Shown in pieces: positions 28,881 through 41,183 of a stretch of DNA of 64,000 nucleotides. The stretch covers positions 52,574-116,573 of the forward strand of contig NZ_MRZN01000007.1 in NCBI RefSeq assembly GCF_002614725.1, given 5' to 3'. The DNA is from Staphylococcus edaphicus (GTDB lineage Bacteria; Bacillota; Bacilli; Staphylococcales; Staphylococcaceae). The position numbers and the translations under genes were made by a program. The notes under the pieces were generated by a model. That model did not search any database, was not told the origin of the DNA, and was given only the letters and a program-made list of their open reading frames with translations. The first letter of the stretch is position 1, and every line of letters starts with the position of its first letter.

Positions 28881-31800
28881 TTAATCATCAATAGACAATT
28901 GACCAAATTTGAAGAAATATAAGTATCCTTTAACATCTTTCTTCAATATTGTTTCCAGTGTATTACGGTAATATTCCATTTGAATCTTATAGCGGTCCCT
29001 TAATTGGGCACCTATCGCTTCATCAGACATATTTCTACGTCTATTAAAGGCATCCGTTTTATAATCTACAAAATAATATTGTCCATCCTTTACAAAGATA
29101 AGGTCGATCATTCCTTGAATAATTGAAGTATCTTCTTCCATATTCTGTTTCCTATCGACTTCATTTTGATTAACGACAAATGGCAATTCACGATATATTT
29201 CATCACTTTCAGCAATAAATTGGTATAAATCACTTTCTATAAAATGATATATATCATCGAATCTGATATCTTGTTTAGCGTCTTCTGAGATAATATGCTG
29301 TGTAATTAAATGATCAACGAGTTCATTTACATCACCTTGAGATAGTCCTTCTTTATAAAAAGGTAAGTGTTGCATTACAGTATGCATGAGTGTACCTATT
29401 TCATTCGCTTTTCTTTGCTTACTCTGACTTAAAAATGAAGGCCTTTCATACGAAGTAGAACCAATACGATATTGTCTGACCCTATCGTAATTCGTATCTG
29501 ATTGTTCCGTTTCATGTTGACGTTTTAACTCTGAAACAGATTGTTTCGACGGCTTAGCAATAGCAACTTTATATGGGTATTCGTAACTTAATTGCTTATG
29601 AATTTGAGCTTTAAGTGCCTCATTATTCGAATTACTCACTTCAATATCCGATAATCTCCGTTGCTCACCTACATCAACAACCGCTTCTGATGCAATATCT
29701 TCATAAAAGGCTGTATTTAATTGTACATATGGTCGCATCGTTTGATCAACATCGTCCAACGAGCGCTCAAATCGCAATTCAGTCGGTAAGGAAGACGATT
29801 GATATTTAGCTAGAATAGGGTAAATCATGTCAATTGGACGCTGCGCTGTAATCCGGTAGCTCACCGGCAAATGTGTTTCCGATACTGACACTTGTTCTAA
29901 CTGTGAAAGTGCTTGCTCATCTTTAACTCTGCCAATTAAAAATAATTGCTCTTTCGCACGTGTTAATGCAACATAAATGAGACGCATTTCCTCTGAAACC
30001 ATTTCTTTTTCAGCGATAGCCTTATAGGTTACAGAAGATAAAGAGGGATAGGTTAAGTTGCTCTCTACATCGTAATACATCATACCTAGACCATAATTTT
30101 GATTTAGAATAACCGGTCTATGTAAATCATCGCGTCTAAATTTACGCGAAAGTCCTGAATAAATAACAAATGGAAACTCTAAGCCTTTACTACTATGAAT
30201 GGTCATCATTCTTACTACATCATCATTAGGACCTACTATATTCTCTTCACCAAAATCCTTACCACGTTCAATAAGTTCATCAATAAAACGAATAAATTGA
30301 TACAACCCACGAAAACTTGAATTTTCAAATTCAACTGCTTTATTAAATAATCCATATAAATTTGCTCGACGACCTTTTCCACCAATAATGCCACTAAAGT
30401 ATTGAATTACATAGTGATCATTATAAAATTTATCAATGAGTTGATAGACTGGATGCCTTTGACTATAATCCTGATATTGTTCAATATCTTCTAAAAATGA
30501 TGCAAGTTTGGCAACTAATTTTTTATTAGCAACCTCATTTGCCATGTAGTGCTTAATAGATTGGTAAAAGTAATCATCATTAGGGCTAAACACACGTATA
30601 TTAGACAACTCTACCTCAGTAAATTGATAGATAACTGAGCGCATCAATCCAACTAAATAAATATCTTGTAAAGGATTATCTACCGTTCTTAAAAATGATA
30701 AGATTAACTGTACTTCAGTTTGTTCAAAATACCCTTCTTTGCTATTGACATGAAATGGAATATTATGATCCTTAAACGCTTGTTGCATTTTACGTGCTTG
30801 TCCATACGACCTTTCTAAAATAACAATATCTTTATAGCTCGGTTTGCGATATTGCTCGGATTTAACATCATAAATTTCATGCTCAGACATTATTGTTTCA
30901 ACCTGTTGCACAATATATTCGGCCTCTTGCTCGGAACCGTTTAAATCTGAAGAAGGGTCTTCAATTAACATGTTCATCTGTACATCATGCGGTTTATTAT
31001 CAAAGGGAGCGCCATAGTACAACTGAGCTGCATCATCGTAGACAATTTCTCCCACAGCTTCGTCCATCATATGTTTAAACAAATAATTAGTTGTTGTTAG
31101 TATTTCTGCTCTTGAGCGAAAATTCTGAGATAAATCAATGCGCATACCACTTTCTGTTCCATCAAGTGTAAAACGATTATATTTCTCTATAAATAGACTT
31201 GGATCAGCTTGCCTAAATTTGTATATAGACTGTTTCACATCCCCAACCATAAATAGATTGCCATCAGCTTCACTGCCTCGTTTAATACAAGATATGATTT
31301 TTTCTTGAACACGATTGGTGTCTTGATATTCATCAACAAGTATTTCTTCAAATTGATTGCGGTACATATCTGCAATATCTGAAGGATTACCTTCCGAATC
31401 CATTAATACACTTAATGCAAAATGTTCATAATCAGAGAAATCTAATAGGTTGCGCCCTCGTTTTTTTTGATTAAATTGCGCAATAACATCTGCCGTTACC
31501 TGTGCCAAATAAGCTACTCTTGGCGCTAAGCGTTGCATGTCTGCTTTCAAATCATTGGCTTCGCGTGAAAAATAATCCTCTTGCACTTTTGTAACTAATG
31601 ATTTGTAATGATCATAATGCTTTTTACCATCATCATATGCATCCATCATCATTTCATTCGCTTCTTTAATCTTTTTGTTTTTAGCTGGGAAACGTGCTTC
31701 AAATTGATGCTCTGCAATTTTTTGAGTATTTAATAAACCGCCATCCATCGCTTCTTCTAAAAATCGCCGCTCTTTATCTAATACGGCAACTTGTTTGTCC

Positions 31801-32537
31801 ACTTCATCAAGCATCATAAATAAATCGTAACTTTTATTTAAAGCTTCTAGCGCTGAATTCATAAATATCATTGCTAAATCATTGAGTAACGTTAATAACA
31901 CTTCTTGTTGCGATTCTTCACGGTAAGGCTTCGACAAGTATTGTAACCAGTTTAAAGGATCTGGATTCGCTATACTAAAGTAATACATTGCTTTAATCGT
32001 ATTTCTTAATTTATCATCATTACGGTCTGACGATAATTGTTCCGTTAAATCTACAAAATGAGGATCTAAAATATCATAATGCTGTTCTAATACTTCATCT
32101 ATTGTCTGTTCCAGTAATAAGATATTCTCCGCTTCACTACTTGTTCTAAAATTAGGGTCAATATCCAAGACATCATAATGTTGTTGAATCAATTTCAAAC
32201 AAAAACTATGTAACGTAGATATCTGTGCCTGATGAATCTTCACACGTTGGTTTTTCAAATGTGCATTTTCGGGATCTTCTATTGAAGCTTCTTGTATCCG
32301 TTGGTCTACACGATGTTTCATTTCACGTGCACTTGCATTCGTGAAAGTCACGACTAATAATTTATCTACATCAATTTCATCGTTGATGATGCGCTGAATA
32401 ATACGCTCAACTAGTACTGCTGTTTTGCCTGAACCGGCAGCAGCTGCAACAAGCACGTCTTGACCTTTTGCATAGATACTCTTCCACTGATTATCTGTCC
32501 ATCTCGTATCTATTGGTTTCACTGGAATTTCACTCAT
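28881..32537 (-). CDS. addA: Helicase-nuclease AddA subunit (RexA)
   Basis: AddA (1218 residues) is the UvrD-type 3'-5' helicase and one of two nucleases of the AddAB complex, which processes double-strand breaks to a recombination hot spot. Walker A is [15 protein letters not shown] (about residue 35), with helicase motifs [14 protein letters not shown] and SKGLEFPFV. The C-terminal RecB-type nuclease shows [11 protein letters not shown] and [10 protein letters not shown] chose the ATG at 32537, whose A is shared with the addB stop (TGATG), behind GAGGGGGAT; a GTG lies one codon upstream. This overlap couples translation and keeps subunits balanced. Confidence 0.97.
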   Translation of the reverse strand: MSEIPVKPIDTRWTDNQWKSIYAKGQDVLVAAAAGSGKTAVLVERIIQRIINDEIDVDKLLVVTFTNASAREMKHRVDQRIQEASIEDPENAHLKNQRVKIHQAQISTLHSFCLKLIQQHYDVLDIDPNFRTSSEAENILLLEQTIDEVLEQHYDILDPHFVDLTEQLSSDRNDDKLRNTIKAMYYFSIANPDPLNWLQYLSKPYREESQQEVLLTLLNDLAMIFMNSALEALNKSYDLFMMLDEVDKQVAVLDKERRFLEEAMDGGLLNTQKIAEHQFEARFPAKNKKIKEANEMMMDAYDDGKKHYDHYKSLVTKVQEDYFSREANDLKADMQRLAPRVAYLAQVTADVIAQFNQKKRGRNLLDFSDYEHFALSVLMDSEGNPSDIADMYRNQFEEILVDEYQDTNRVQEKIISCIKRGSEADGNLFMVGDVKQSIYKFRQADPSLFIEKYNRFTLDGTESGMRIDLSQNFRSRAEILTTTNYLFKHMMDEAVGEIVYDDAAQLYYGAPFDNKPHDVQMNMLIEDPSSDLNGSEQEAEYIVQQVETIMSEHEIYDVKSEQYRKPSYKDIVILERSYGQARKMQQAFKDHNIPFHVNSKEGYFEQTEVQLILSFLRTVDNPLQDIYLVGLMRSVIYQFTEVELSNIRVFSPNDDYFYQSIKHYMANEVANKKLVAKLASFLEDIEQYQDYSQRHPVYQLIDKFYNDHYVIQYFSGIIGGKGRRANLYGLFNKAVEFENSSFRGLYQFIRFIDELIERGKDFGEENIVGPNDDVVRMMTIHSSKGLEFPFVIYSGLSRKFRRDDLHRPVILNQNYGLGMMYYDVESNLTYPSLSSVTYKAIAEKEMVSEEMRLIYVALTRAKEQLFLIGRVKDEQALSQLEQVSVSETHLPVSYRITAQRPIDMIYPILAKYQSSSLPTELRFERSLDDVDQTMRPYVQLNTAFYEDIASEAVVDVGEQRRLSDIEVSNSNNEALKAQIHKQLSYEYPYKVAIAKPSKQSVSELKRQHETEQSDTNYDRVRQYRIGSTSYERPSFLSQSKQRKANEIGTLMHTVMQHLPFYKEGLSQGDVNELVDHLITQHIISEDAKQDIRFDDIYHFIESDLYQFIAESDEIYRELPFVVNQNEVDRKQNMEEDTSIIQGMIDLIFVKDGQYYFVDYKTDAFNRRRNMSDEAIGAQLRDRYKIQMEYYRNTLETILKKDVKGYLYFFKFGQLSIDD

Positions 32538-35500
32538 CACTCATCCCCCTCACTTTCTAAATCCACATCTTGAATTGACTCTATAGGATTAATAGATTCA
32601 TCAACTGTTCGATACCTTTTGCTATCAATCATGCCATCTACATGACATACCGGTTTATAACTGCAAAAATCACATGGCAATGTTTGATTATATTTCATTG
32701 GCGCAACTTCTGTATGACCATCCATAATATTTGAGGCAGTTTCAATAAAATTCTGTTTGTTATGCTTAATTAATTTATAAATAGTGTTTTCATCAGCAAC
32801 ATTACTATTGCTTTTAATTTCACTATCTTTTTTCAATCCAAGCGGCACAATATCTGAATTGTAACTTGGTTCTAATCGTGTATCAAAAGCATCTAATACA
32901 GATTTATCGCTATTTAATAAGCCGCTGAGCTTAAATGAATTAATAAATTCAGTGTCTCTTTTCTCTTCACTTAATTGATTCCAAGCTAATTTAATTCTTG
33001 GCTCATGTACATGAAAATACAGTAATCCACCAGGTTTGGTCATATCTGTTAATCCTAGTCGTGATTTATTCTGTAAAACGATATCCATATATGTCATCAT
33101 TTGCATTTGCATACCATAATAAACCTTAGTTAAATCTAATGTTCCACTATACTTTGAAGACTTATAATCAATTATATTTACAAAGCTTTCTTCGCCATGT
33201 TGATAGGTATCTATGCGATCTATTTGACCACGAATATTGATTGGGATACCTTGCTTCGTTTGTAAAGGCGCTGCCAATAACTCACTTTGATCTTTTGGTT
33301 TTCTTCTGAAGCTTGCTTCAAATCGTTGTGGTGTAAACTTAGTATGGCTACCTTGGTATTTGAGTGCTGTCAATGTCGTTTCTACAATCGCACCAATACG
33401 TTGTGACAAATAGCGATAATACGCTGTTGAATCTAGTAAATTAAATTGTACTTCTGGCAGTATTTCGCTCAAGGCTTCTGCCGTTAATTTATGGATTGTT
33501 TTAGGATTCAAATTTTTAAAATCACCGTTAACTTTTTCTGAAATGAATTTTAAAACACGGTGGAATATATCTCCGAGATCAAAGTTCTCTAATTTATATT
33601 TTGTACGCTCATTCAGCCTTAAACCATGTGAAGCAAAGTGTTTGAACGGACACGCTTGATACCCTTCAAATCTTGATACACTTGCGTTAATTGTTGAGCC
33701 ATATAAATCTTTAGACAATGATTCACTCAGTTGAACCGTTTCATTATCATATGTGAGTGCGGAAAGTAAATAAGTTAATCCATCGTTTAATTGCTCATCA
33801 TCCCTTATCACTTGATACGTATCCAACCATGTCTCAGCTACCAATTCATCATCTAACCATGCCTTCAAAGATTCAAATAGCGCAATTTTAGTTTGGTGTG
33901 GATGTTCCATCAACCTCAAAGGCTCAGCTTGGTGTTGGTGATGAATATTTTGTATTTCCAAATTCGTATACAATTGCTGAATTTGATTTAAAAATGGACT
34001 CGGTTCTTTCACATCACCATTAGTTCCCATTAATGAGTAAGAAAATGTTACATTTGACCGACTTCTTGTCATAGCGATATAACAAACAAAAGCTTCATCC
34101 ATTTGTAATATATCAGCAGTTGGACTTAATTCAATGGCCGACTGTTGTTGAAAATATTTCTTCTCTTCATCTGTTATTAAACTAGAAGCAGAAACTGTTT
34201 GTGGAATAACGCCATCATTGACCCCTACGAGGTAAACATGTTGCTTATTGTCTACCTTCGCTAAATCCATTGTTCCAACGCTTACTTGATCAAGGGTTTG
34301 TGGAATCATGACAAATTCAAGTTGTTCCAAGCCAATATCAAAAAGTTCTAAGAAACGCGTTTGAGACATTGATTGATCACCAAACACTGTCACCAAATCA
34401 TCCAGAGTTTGGATGAAACCATTCCATATTTGATCTATTTCTTCTGCTTTTCTATGTTGACCATTAACATCTAACGTGTCTCTATCTGTCATCAATTTAC
34501 TTGGTAAATCAAATGATTCTATAGCTTCATAAAATGCCGTGGCAAATGCTCTCGCTGTTTCAGCATGGTTCATTCGTTCTTCAAATCGCATCACTTTAGC
34601 AATAACATCTGATTTCATTTGAATAACACGTTCAAAAGTTTCTCGCTCTTCATCTGTTAAGGGTTGACGTTTTAAGCCCATTTTTCTAAATTGCTCTATA
34701 TCGAAATATTTGTCATCAATCCATCGTTTACCGTAAATACCACGCTCTAAAACAAAATTTTCTAATATATCAATAAGATACTGACTATCTTTAAATTTTT
34801 GGGACAATATATTGGTTTTAAACAACCGCATTAATGGATCAAATTGCCACCCTGTTTGAATCACTTCTATTAATGAACGTATCATTTCCATGATGGGATG
34901 GTGTGTCATGGACGACTTCACATCTATGCTATAGGGAATATCGTATTGAGGTAGTATCGATTCCATCAAATAAGCATAGGTTTCATCTCTATATAAAATG
35001 GCAATATCTTGAAAACGGCGACCTAGCTCTCGATTTTCTCTTAAAATGCGTCGGGCAATTTCATTAATTTCCTCACGCATGCCTGAAGCTTCTAAAATCT
35101 CAATATTTCCTTCTGTCGGAACTGGTTCAAATTGTAATGCATTAAAATTTTTCTCCAAATGCTTTAAGTCAGAGTGAGTGAAACGTTGTACTTCCTTAAA
35201 TTGTTTCGTATGTAGTTGTATATTTAAATTATCCGCAATTTCTTCTATATGTGTAAGTGATTCTGATGGTTTTCTAAATAAACTAAAAAGATCTTTATCA
35301 CCATCAGTCGTTAATACAACTGTTACACGTTTCGCGTATTTTACTAGACTTTGGATAATTTGATATTCTAACGTTGAAAAGTTGTGGAAGCCATCTATGT
35401 AAATTTCTGCGTGTTTAAGCCATTCTGATCGATCCATCATTGTTATAAAACGTTGTAAACTATCTTCTGTTGATACATATTCTCCATTGATTCTATCTTC

Positions 35501-36004
35501 TAAATGTTTATATACTAGTGCGATATCTTGTAACTTATGTTTTGTTCTAGTTTGTAAATCATTTTCCGCGATATATGATTCTAATTGTTGGGGTGATACA
35601 GCATATTTTTTAAAATCTTGTATTTGTTCATATAGTTTCTCACTAAAGCCATAATATTTCACCTGAGAACGATATAACTTCAACTCAGATTGATGTTGTT
35701 GTATGATATCGTATATCATCATTTCAGTGCCTGCTTTAGATAATTGTTGCTCAATCAAACCGCCAACTTCTTGAAATATACGATAGCTTAATCGTTCAAA
35801 ATGAAGTACTTCTGTTCTCAAACTACCATTTAACTCTTTGTCGTTTACAAATGCTTGCTCAAGTTGGAAAGTATTCTGCGTAGGCGCAATTAGTACAATA
35901 GGATTTCCTAATGGATCTTGTTTCATTTTATCTTTAATTTCTTCTATAATCGCTTTTGATTTTCCAGTACCAGCTCTACCGATATAAGCATTTAATTCCA
36001 TCAT
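32537..36004 (-). CDS. addB: Helicase-nuclease AddB subunit (RexB)
   Basis: AddB (1155 residues) has an N-terminal helicase-like domain with Walker [13 protein letters not shown] (about residue 10) and a C-terminal RecB-like nuclease with DRIDTYQ and NIIDYKSSK. Four cysteines, one in [13 protein letters not shown] (about residue 785) and three in [12 protein letters not shown] (about residue 1115), are the Fe-S cluster ligands that hold the nuclease domain. The frame extends to 36037, but AAAGGAG inside the extension leads to the ATG at 36004. It is first in the addB-addA operon. The subunit recognises the Chi-like sequence. Length fits the family. Confidence 0.97.
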   Translation of the reverse strand: MMELNAYIGRAGTGKSKAIIEEIKDKMKQDPLGNPIVLIAPTQNTFQLEQAFVNDKELNGSLRTEVLHFERLSYRIFQEVGGLIEQQLSKAGTEMMIYDIIQQHQSELKLYRSQVKYYGFSEKLYEQIQDFKKYAVSPQQLESYIAENDLQTRTKHKLQDIALVYKHLEDRINGEYVSTEDSLQRFITMMDRSEWLKHAEIYIDGFHNFSTLEYQIIQSLVKYAKRVTVVLTTDGDKDLFSLFRKPSESLTHIEEIADNLNIQLHTKQFKEVQRFTHSDLKHLEKNFNALQFEPVPTEGNIEILEASGMREEINEIARRILRENRELGRRFQDIAILYRDETYAYLMESILPQYDIPYSIDVKSSMTHHPIMEMIRSLIEVIQTGWQFDPLMRLFKTNILSQKFKDSQYLIDILENFVLERGIYGKRWIDDKYFDIEQFRKMGLKRQPLTDEERETFERVIQMKSDVIAKVMRFEERMNHAETARAFATAFYEAIESFDLPSKLMTDRDTLDVNGQHRKAEEIDQIWNGFIQTLDDLVTVFGDQSMSQTRFLELFDIGLEQLEFVMIPQTLDQVSVGTMDLAKVDNKQHVYLVGVNDGVIPQTVSASSLITDEEKKYFQQQSAIELSPTADILQMDEAFVCYIAMTRSRSNVTFSYSLMGTNGDVKEPSPFLNQIQQLYTNLEIQNIHHQHQAEPLRLMEHPHQTKIALFESLKAWLDDELVAETWLDTYQVIRDDEQLNDGLTYLLSALTYDNETVQLSESLSKDLYGSTINASVSRFEGYQACPFKHFASHGLRLNERTKYKLENFDLGDIFHRVLKFISEKVNGDFKNLNPKTIHKLTAEALSEILPEVQFNLLDSTAYYRYLSQRIGAIVETTLTALKYQGSHTKFTPQRFEASFRRKPKDQSELLAAPLQTKQGIPINIRGQIDRIDTYQHGEESFVNIIDYKSSKYSGTLDLTKVYYGMQMQMMTYMDIVLQNKSRLGLTDMTKPGGLLYFHVHEPRIKLAWNQLSEEKRDTEFINSFKLSGLLNSDKSVLDAFDTRLEPSYNSDIVPLGLKKDSEIKSNSNVADENTIYKLIKHNKQNFIETASNIMDGHTEVAPMKYNQTLPCDFCSYKPVCHVDGMIDSKRYRTVDESINPIESIQDVDLESEGDE

Positions 36005-36201
36005 TCGCGCCAACTCCTTTGACCCACATTTTAACATATAAAGTAGCTTGTTATAGTATCCATATACCTACCATTATTTATTAATTGGAAAGATTACTTT
36101 TATGATGACTTTCACAATATTTTGGACACAAATATACCATATATATAAATGCCAATTTTCTTTCCAGAAAATTTATAATTAATATGTTTCAACTTTAAAA
36201 T

Positions 36202-36240
36202 AAAATGAACCGAAGACACATTGTGCTTCGGTTCATTTTT
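36202..36240. terminator. spsB terminator between addB and spsB
   Basis: AAAATGAACCGAAG and CTTCGGTTCATTTT arms with flanking A- and T-runs. It lies about 50 bases past the spsB stop. The remaining 36005-36201, upstream of addB, is AT-rich, with no clear promoter by eye. Confidence 0.88.
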
Positions 36241-36291
36241 TTGAATTTTATATGAGACTGTGAAAGCATACTGTGCTATCTCAGTACTATT

Positions 36292-36867
36292 TTATTTTCC
36301 ATAGTCTGTATCCGGATTAAATCCAAATTTCATTTCATTTAGCGGCCAGAAACTGAATGATACTTTACCAACAACTTGATCTTCATCAATTAAACCAAAT
36401 GAACGGCTATCTTTACTTACTTCACGATTATCGCCTAATACTAATAATTTACCTTTAGGAATTTTATTTTTTTCATCTATTTGGTTGATGTCTTTTGTTT
36501 TAAAACTGCCTGTAATGTAATTATATTGTTTGTTTTTCTTATTATAATCTAAATAAGGTTCTTTAACCTTCTTACCATTAACAAACAATTGGTCATCTTT
36601 ATATTCAACATTATCACCAGATGTCCCTATTACACGTTTAACGTAATCATTTTCTTTTGTAGCATGGAATACAATTACATTACCTTTATCAATATCGCCC
36701 AATTTATGCCCAAACAAATTTACAATCACACGTTCTCCGTCTTTTAATGTAGGATCCATAGAATCACCTTTAACTGTGTATGGTTTAGCTACAAAGTTAA
36801 CAATGAGCAATACCAACGCTACTGCAACAGCAATGGATACAATCCACTCGATTATCTCTTTTCTCAA
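36292..36867 (-). CDS. spsB: Type I signal peptidase SpsB
   Basis: The essential membrane protease that removes signal peptides from Sec-exported proteins (191 residues). One N-terminal membrane anchor (residues about 8-27) is followed by the catalytic Ser36 in KGDSMDPTL and the general-base Lys77 in NDYVKRVIG. The GDNREVSKDSRSFG box closes the active site (about residue 145). Translation starts at TTG, six bases after GAGGTG; no in-frame ATG fits. It lies 18 bases after the inactive paralogue spsA, with which it is co-transcribed. A terminator follows. Confidence 0.96.
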   Translation of the reverse strand: MRKEIIEWIVSIAVAVALVLLIVNFVAKPYTVKGDSMDPTLKDGERVIVNLFGHKLGDIDKGNVIVFHATKENDYVKRVIGTSGDNVEYKDDQLFVNGKKVKEPYLDYNKKNKQYNYITGSFKTKDINQIDEKNKIPKGKLLVLGDNREVSKDSRSFGLIDEDQVVGKVSFSFWPLNEMKFGFNPDTDYGK

Positions 36868-36885
36868 TTTTTACACCTCGTCTAT

Positions 36886-37404
36886 TTAATTGAAGTTCAC
36901 TGCGAATTTTTCAAACGGGTAATATCTCAAACTTACATTACCGATAATATCTTCTTTCTTAATATAGCCCAATGTTCTAGAATCTTGCTTATTCGAACGA
37001 TGATCATTAAGCACAAAATAAGCATTTGGTGGAATGATATCTCCCTCAGAATCCTTAATATTTCTAAGTGACAAGTTTTCGATAGTATTATTTGTATACG
37101 TTTCGTCAATCTCATGATCATCTCTATATAATGACCCGTGCTTATATTCAATAGACTGTCCAGGTTTCCCTATAATTCTACTGAATTGAATATCATCTCC
37201 GTTACGATACATAATCATATCATTATTGTCTAAAAAATTAAATATTGTCTTTATTTTATTAACAATTATTCGATCGTCTTGCTTTAGATTAGGAGACATT
37301 GCGTCATCTTTGACCACTGATCCTGTAACAACAAAAGCCTGAATCAATAGTACTATAATAATCGCAAATATAATGGAAATCAAATGTTTTAATATTTTTC
37401 GCAA
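36886..37404 (-). CDS. spsA: Catalytically inactive signal peptidase paralogue SpsA
   Basis: A 172-residue homologue of SpsB with the same topology: one N-terminal helix (about residues 7-27) and an extracellular S26 fold. Both catalytic residues are replaced. Ala35 (KDDAMSPNL) stands where SpsB has Ser36, and Ser75 (DIQFSRIIG) stands where SpsB has Lys77, while LNDHRSNKQDSRTLG keeps the structural box. It should not cleave peptides. The frame is intact, so it may bind or regulate rather than decay. The start is a TTG after GAGGAGTG. It lies between the TVP38-like gene and spsB, spaced 4 and 18 bases. Confidence 0.93.
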   Translation of the reverse strand: MRKILKHLISIIFAIIIVLLIQAFVVTGSVVKDDAMSPNLKQDDRIIVNKIKTIFNFLDNNDMIMYRNGDDIQFSRIIGKPGQSIEYKHGSLYRDDHEIDETYTNNTIENLSLRNIKDSEGDIIPPNAYFVLNDHRSNKQDSRTLGYIKKEDIIGNVSLRYYPFEKFAVNFN

Positions 37405-37408
37405 GTTG

Positions 37409-38002
37409 TCACTCCTCTGACGAATGCATAAAATGTTTCTCTAATGTTCTACCGGCAAACCATACAATCGCAATTATAGCTATTATCATAATAAGTCGGG
37501 TTGGGCTTGTGAATAACGTTGTAATATCGTTACCTAACCATCCTACTAGACCAATCATGATGAATTTAGATGCAATGAGTACGATTAAATAAGCATGAGC
37601 CTTTATATGAGATAAACTTGCTACAATATTAACAAGCGCACTCGGCGTAAAGGGAAAACACATCAAAATAAAGATTGGTATAACGCCTCTCCTATCAATA
37701 TAGTGTATCAAGCGCTGTACAGATCTACGTTCTTGGATCTTTTTCATATATTTCGTGTGTGTTAACCTTCTGAAAAACAAAAACACTATATAACTGCCGG
37801 CAACAGTACCTGACCACGCTAATAACGTTCCGTTAAACCATCCAAATGCATTCACATTAACAATCACAAATACAATGATTGGTAATATTGGAATAAATGC
37901 TTCAATAAAAGGTAATAAAAAACCTGCGATATAACCTAAACTACCAAACATATCAAACCAATGCTGCACTTGTTCCTCCGTCATCATATCCATCCTTATC
38001 AT
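37409..38002 (-). CDS. TVP38/TMEM64 (VTT domain, DedA-like) membrane protein
   Basis: A 197-residue membrane protein with five or six helices. The VTT/SNARE-associated core shows GFLLPFIEAFIPILPIIVFV, then the F/Y-x-x-x-R and glycine pattern and CFPFTPSALVNIVAS. DedA/VTT proteins move or flip lipids such as undecaprenyl phosphate or phosphatidylethanolamine; the role here is inference. The first ATG (38002) comes directly after a TATAAT. The internal ATG at 37984 (MTEEQVQHWF) has the better AAGGATGG site, so the true protein may be six residues shorter. It is the first gene before spsA and spsB, only four bases apart. Confidence 0.85.
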   Translation of the reverse strand: MIRMDMMTEEQVQHWFDMFGSLGYIAGFLLPFIEAFIPILPIIVFVIVNVNAFGWFNGTLLAWSGTVAGSYIVFLFFRRLTHTKYMKKIQERRSVQRLIHYIDRRGVIPIFILMCFPFTPSALVNIVASLSHIKAHAYLIVLIASKFIMIGLVGWLGNDITTLFTSPTRLIMIIAIIAIVWFAGRTLEKHFMHSSEE

Positions 38003-38202
38003 TGCTATTATACATAATTATAAGTCTAAACGCGTCTTTTTAAAACTATAATGCGTTCAACTTACTATAAATCAGTCTTAGGAACGATATGCTTTCTTCG
38101 TGTAAATTTCACTACAAATACTACTATTTAGACTAGTATTTCTTATCGCGATCATGCTATAACATATGACTGTCGTATAAAGTTTTGAAGCCAATACACT
38201 AG

Positions 38203-38241
38203 AAAAAGACTACCAACAAAAGTAACTTTTGTTGGTAGTCT
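38203..38241 (-). terminator. pgi terminator
   Basis: AGACTACCAACAAAAG (38207-38222) pairs perfectly with 38226-38241 around a three-base loop; T-run on the minus strand. The gap 38003-38202 shows nothing else. Confidence 0.9.
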
Positions 38242-38304
38242 GAATCATAACCATATGTTTTAAAAATACTACAATGCTTTTACTTTATATAATCAATTCA
38301 TGAA

Positions 38305-39636
38305 TTATAAACGTTTCTCTAATTCTTCTTTTTTATCTTCAAATCCTGGTTTGCCTAATAGCGCGAACATATTTTGTTTATAGGCTTCTACACCAGGTTG
38401 GTTAAATGGATTCACACCTAGTTGATATCCACTCATCGAACAAGCTAATTCAAAGAAATAAACAACATAGCCAAATGTTTCTTCATCAAGACGAGGTATA
38501 TTTAAAACTATGTTAGGTACACCACCATCCGTATGTGCTAATAACGTTCCTTCAAATGCTTTTGTGTTTACTTCGTCGATTGTTTTTCCAGCTAAATAAT
38601 TTAAGCCATCTAAATTATCACTATCCTCTTCAATAGTAATATTATGTTTTGGATTATTAACTTTAACGACTGTTTCGAATAAGAAACGACGGCCTTCTTG
38701 TACATATTGACCAAGTGAATGTAAATCAGTTGTATAGTTTGCACTTGAAGGGTAAATACCTTTGTAATCTTTACCTTCAGATTCGCCAAATAATTGTTTC
38801 CACCATTCATTGAAATATTGCATAGACGGTTCATAGTTAATTAACATTTCAGTGTCATAACCTTTTGCATATAATACGTTACGAATTGTTGCATATTGAT
38901 ATGCAATATTTTCTTCTAGTTCTTCTGAAGACAATTCTTCACGTGCTTTTGCAGCGCCTGCCATCATCGCTTTCACATCAATACCTGCAACAGCGATTGG
39001 TAGTAAGCCTACTGCCGTTAATACGGAATAACGACCGCCAATATCATCTGGAACAACAAATGTTTCATAACCTTCATTCGTAGCTAATTGTTTCAAGGCC
39101 CCTTTTTCTTTATCTGTTGTTGCAAAGATACGTTTTTTCGCTTCTTCTTTACCATATTTATTTTCTAACAGCTGTTTAAATAATCTAAATGCGACTGCTG
39201 GTTCAGTAGTCGTACCAGATTTAGAAATGACATTCACTGAGAAATCTTTACCATCTAAATAATCAATTAATTCTTGTGTATAAGTAGAAGATAAATGATT
39301 ACCTACAAACACGATTTCTGGAAATTCATCGCTATTTCTAAAAGAAGAAGTTAGCATTTCAATTGCAGCACGAGCACCTAGGTATGAACCACCGATGCCA
39401 ATAACTACAAATACTTCTGAATTATCTTTGACACGTTTTGAAGCTTCTAGAATGCGCGAGAATTCTTCTTTATCATAATCAACAGGAAGATCAATCCAAC
39501 CAAGAAAGTCGCTGCCAGCGCCTGTACCTTTATGGATAGTATTATGAATTGATTTAACTATATCTTTTTGTTGTTGTAATTCATGCTCGCCAAAAAATTC
39601 TAAAGTTTTACCATAATCTAATTGAATATGAGTCAT
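38305..39636 (-). CDS. pgi: Glucose-6-phosphate isomerase
   Basis: A glycolytic enzyme of 443 residues that interconverts glucose-6-phosphate and fructose-6-phosphate. It shows [19 protein letters not shown] (phosphate loop, about residue 80), the SIS-domain [14 protein letters not shown] (about residue 140) and the C-terminal [12 protein letters not shown] motif with its catalytic lysine (about residue 420). Length matches the short bacterial form. GGAGG precedes the ATG. It stands alone, divergent from argGH, as in S. aureus. The 340-base gap between the two is AT-rich; I see no clear pgi promoter in it. Confidence 0.98.
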   Translation of the reverse strand: MTHIQLDYGKTLEFFGEHELQQQKDIVKSIHNTIHKGTGAGSDFLGWIDLPVDYDKEEFSRILEASKRVKDNSEVFVVIGIGGSYLGARAAIEMLTSSFRNSDEFPEIVFVGNHLSSTYTQELIDYLDGKDFSVNVISKSGTTTEPAVAFRLFKQLLENKYGKEEAKKRIFATTDKEKGALKQLATNEGYETFVVPDDIGGRYSVLTAVGLLPIAVAGIDVKAMMAGAAKAREELSSEELEENIAYQYATIRNVLYAKGYDTEMLINYEPSMQYFNEWWKQLFGESEGKDYKGIYPSSANYTTDLHSLGQYVQEGRRFLFETVVKVNNPKHNITIEEDSDNLDGLNYLAGKTIDEVNTKAFEGTLLAHTDGGVPNIVLNIPRLDEETFGYVVYFFELACSMSGYQLGVNPFNQPGVEAYKQNMFALLGKPGFEDKKEELEKRL

Positions 39637-39892
39637 ATTGAATTGCCTCCAGTGTTTTTAATTTAATTATTATTTTACTAAGTTTATTTTGAGTATTCAA
39701 ACAACTAGCCTATAGTTTATCAAAAAATAATCAAACCTACTTATGATTAATAGATTCAAAATAATTTTTATATTCATTTTAATATGCAAATTTTAAATTT
39801 GTATATTACTAACAGCACTAATTAAAAGCCCATTAAAAAGAATCAGCAATAAAGAGACAAAATTATTTATGTATAATTATGTAAAAAAGTGG

Positions 39893-39921
39893 TTTTATTT
39901 TCATTTATAATCTGCTATACT
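39893..39921 (+). promoter_or_regulatory. Weak promoter candidate of argGH
   Basis: TTTATT (39893-39898), 17 bases, TATACT (39916-39921), about 57 bases upstream of the argG ATG. An ArgR/AhrC-like AT-rich stretch (39931-39955) follows but is not a clear match. The rest of 39637-39977 holds no ORF or hairpin that I can support. Confidence 0.4.
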
Positions 39922-39977
39922 ATCAATAACAAATTCATAAAAAATACAAATTCAATCAACTTAAATGAGGTGGCATT

Positions 39978-41183
39978 ATGAAAGAGAAAATAGTATTAGC
40001 ATATTCAGGCGGTTTAGACACAAGTGTTGCAGTTAAATGGTTATTAGATAAAGGCTATGATGTTGTAGCCTGTTGCTTAGACGTTGGTGAAGGCAAAGAT
40101 TTAGAATTAGTACATCAAAAGGCATTGGACATGGGCGCAATAGAATACCATATTATAGATGCTACAGAAGAATTCAGCCAAGATTATGTATCTTATGCAA
40201 TCAAAGGCAATTTAATGTATGAAGGCACATATCCATTAGTTTCAGCCTTGTCCAGACCATTAATTTCAAAAAAATTAGTTGAAATCGCTAGCAAAACAAA
40301 TTCAGTTGGTATTGCTCACGGCTGTACTGGTAAAGGAAATGACCAAGTTCGTTTCGAAGTAGCTATTAAAGCATTAGATCCTGAATTGAAGGTTTTTGCA
40401 CCAGTAAGAGAATGGGCATGGAGTCGTGAAGAAGAAATCGATTATGCACTCAAACATAATATTCCAGTCCCTATCCAACATGATTCTCCTTATTCAATTG
40501 ATCAAAATCTATGGGGCAGAAGTAATGAGTGTGGTATTCTTGAAGATCCATATGCCGCACCTCCAAAAGACGCATTTGATTTAACTAACGAATTAGAAGA
40601 TGCTCCGGATGAAGCTGAAGAAATTTTACTTTCTTTTGAAAAAGGGATACCAGTGGCATTAAATGGCACACCTTTAAAATTAAATGAACTCATTCTTGAA
40701 TTAAACAAAATCGCTGGTAAGCATGGTATTGGTAGAATAGATCATGTAGAAAATAGATTAGTTGGTATTAAATCAAGAGAAGTATATGAAACACCAGCAG
40801 CTGAAGTTATCGTTAACGCACATAAAGCACTAGAAACAATTACACTGACCAAAGATGTTGCACATTTTAAACCTATAATTGAAAAACAATTTTCAGAGCA
40901 AATATATAATGGACTGTGGTTCTCGCCACTTACAGATAGTTTGAAAGTATTTGTTGATAGTACGCAATCACATGTCACAGGCGATGTTCGTCTTAAATTA
41001 TACAAAGGTAACGCTATTGTTAATGGTAGAAAATCACCTTACACGTTATATAATGAACAATTAGCAACTTATACTAAAGAAGATGCATTTAATCAAGATT
41101 CAGCAGTCGGTTTCATTGATATCTTTGGTTTACCTACAAAAGTAAATTCCATGCTTCATGGAGGCTATATAGATGAGCAATAA
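39978..41183 (+). CDS. argG: Argininosuccinate synthase
   Basis: It joins citrulline and aspartate with ATP to argininosuccinate in arginine synthesis (401 residues, cytoplasmic). The PP-loop ATP motif is [16 protein letters not shown] (about residues 8-23). [13 protein letters not shown] (about residue 117) and [14 protein letters not shown] (about residue 178) are the usual substrate-binding segments. The ATG follows GAGGTGG. The stop overlaps the start of argH by 11 bases, so the two are translationally coupled. With rocD and gudB nearby, the region covers both making and using arginine-derived amino acids. Confidence 0.98.
   Translation: MKEKIVLAYSGGLDTSVAVKWLLDKGYDVVACCLDVGEGKDLELVHQKALDMGAIEYHIIDATEEFSQDYVSYAIKGNLMYEGTYPLVSALSRPLISKKLVEIASKTNSVGIAHGCTGKGNDQVRFEVAIKALDPELKVFAPVREWAWSREEEIDYALKHNIPVPIQHDSPYSIDQNLWGRSNECGILEDPYAAPPKDAFDLTNELEDAPDEAEEILLSFEKGIPVALNGTPLKLNELILELNKIAGKHGIGRIDHVENRLVGIKSREVYETPAAEVIVNAHKALETITLTKDVAHFKPIIEKQFSEQIYNGLWFSPLTDSLKVFVDSTQSHVTGDVRLKLYKGNAIVNGRKSPYTLYNEQLATYTKEDAFNQDSAVGFIDIFGLPTKVNSMLHGGYIDEQ

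Noticed and set aside
36159..36173. CodY-like box (12 of 15) upstream of addB
   Set aside because: It is about 155 bases from the addB start with no promoter seen near it; in AT-rich DNA such matches are expected by chance.
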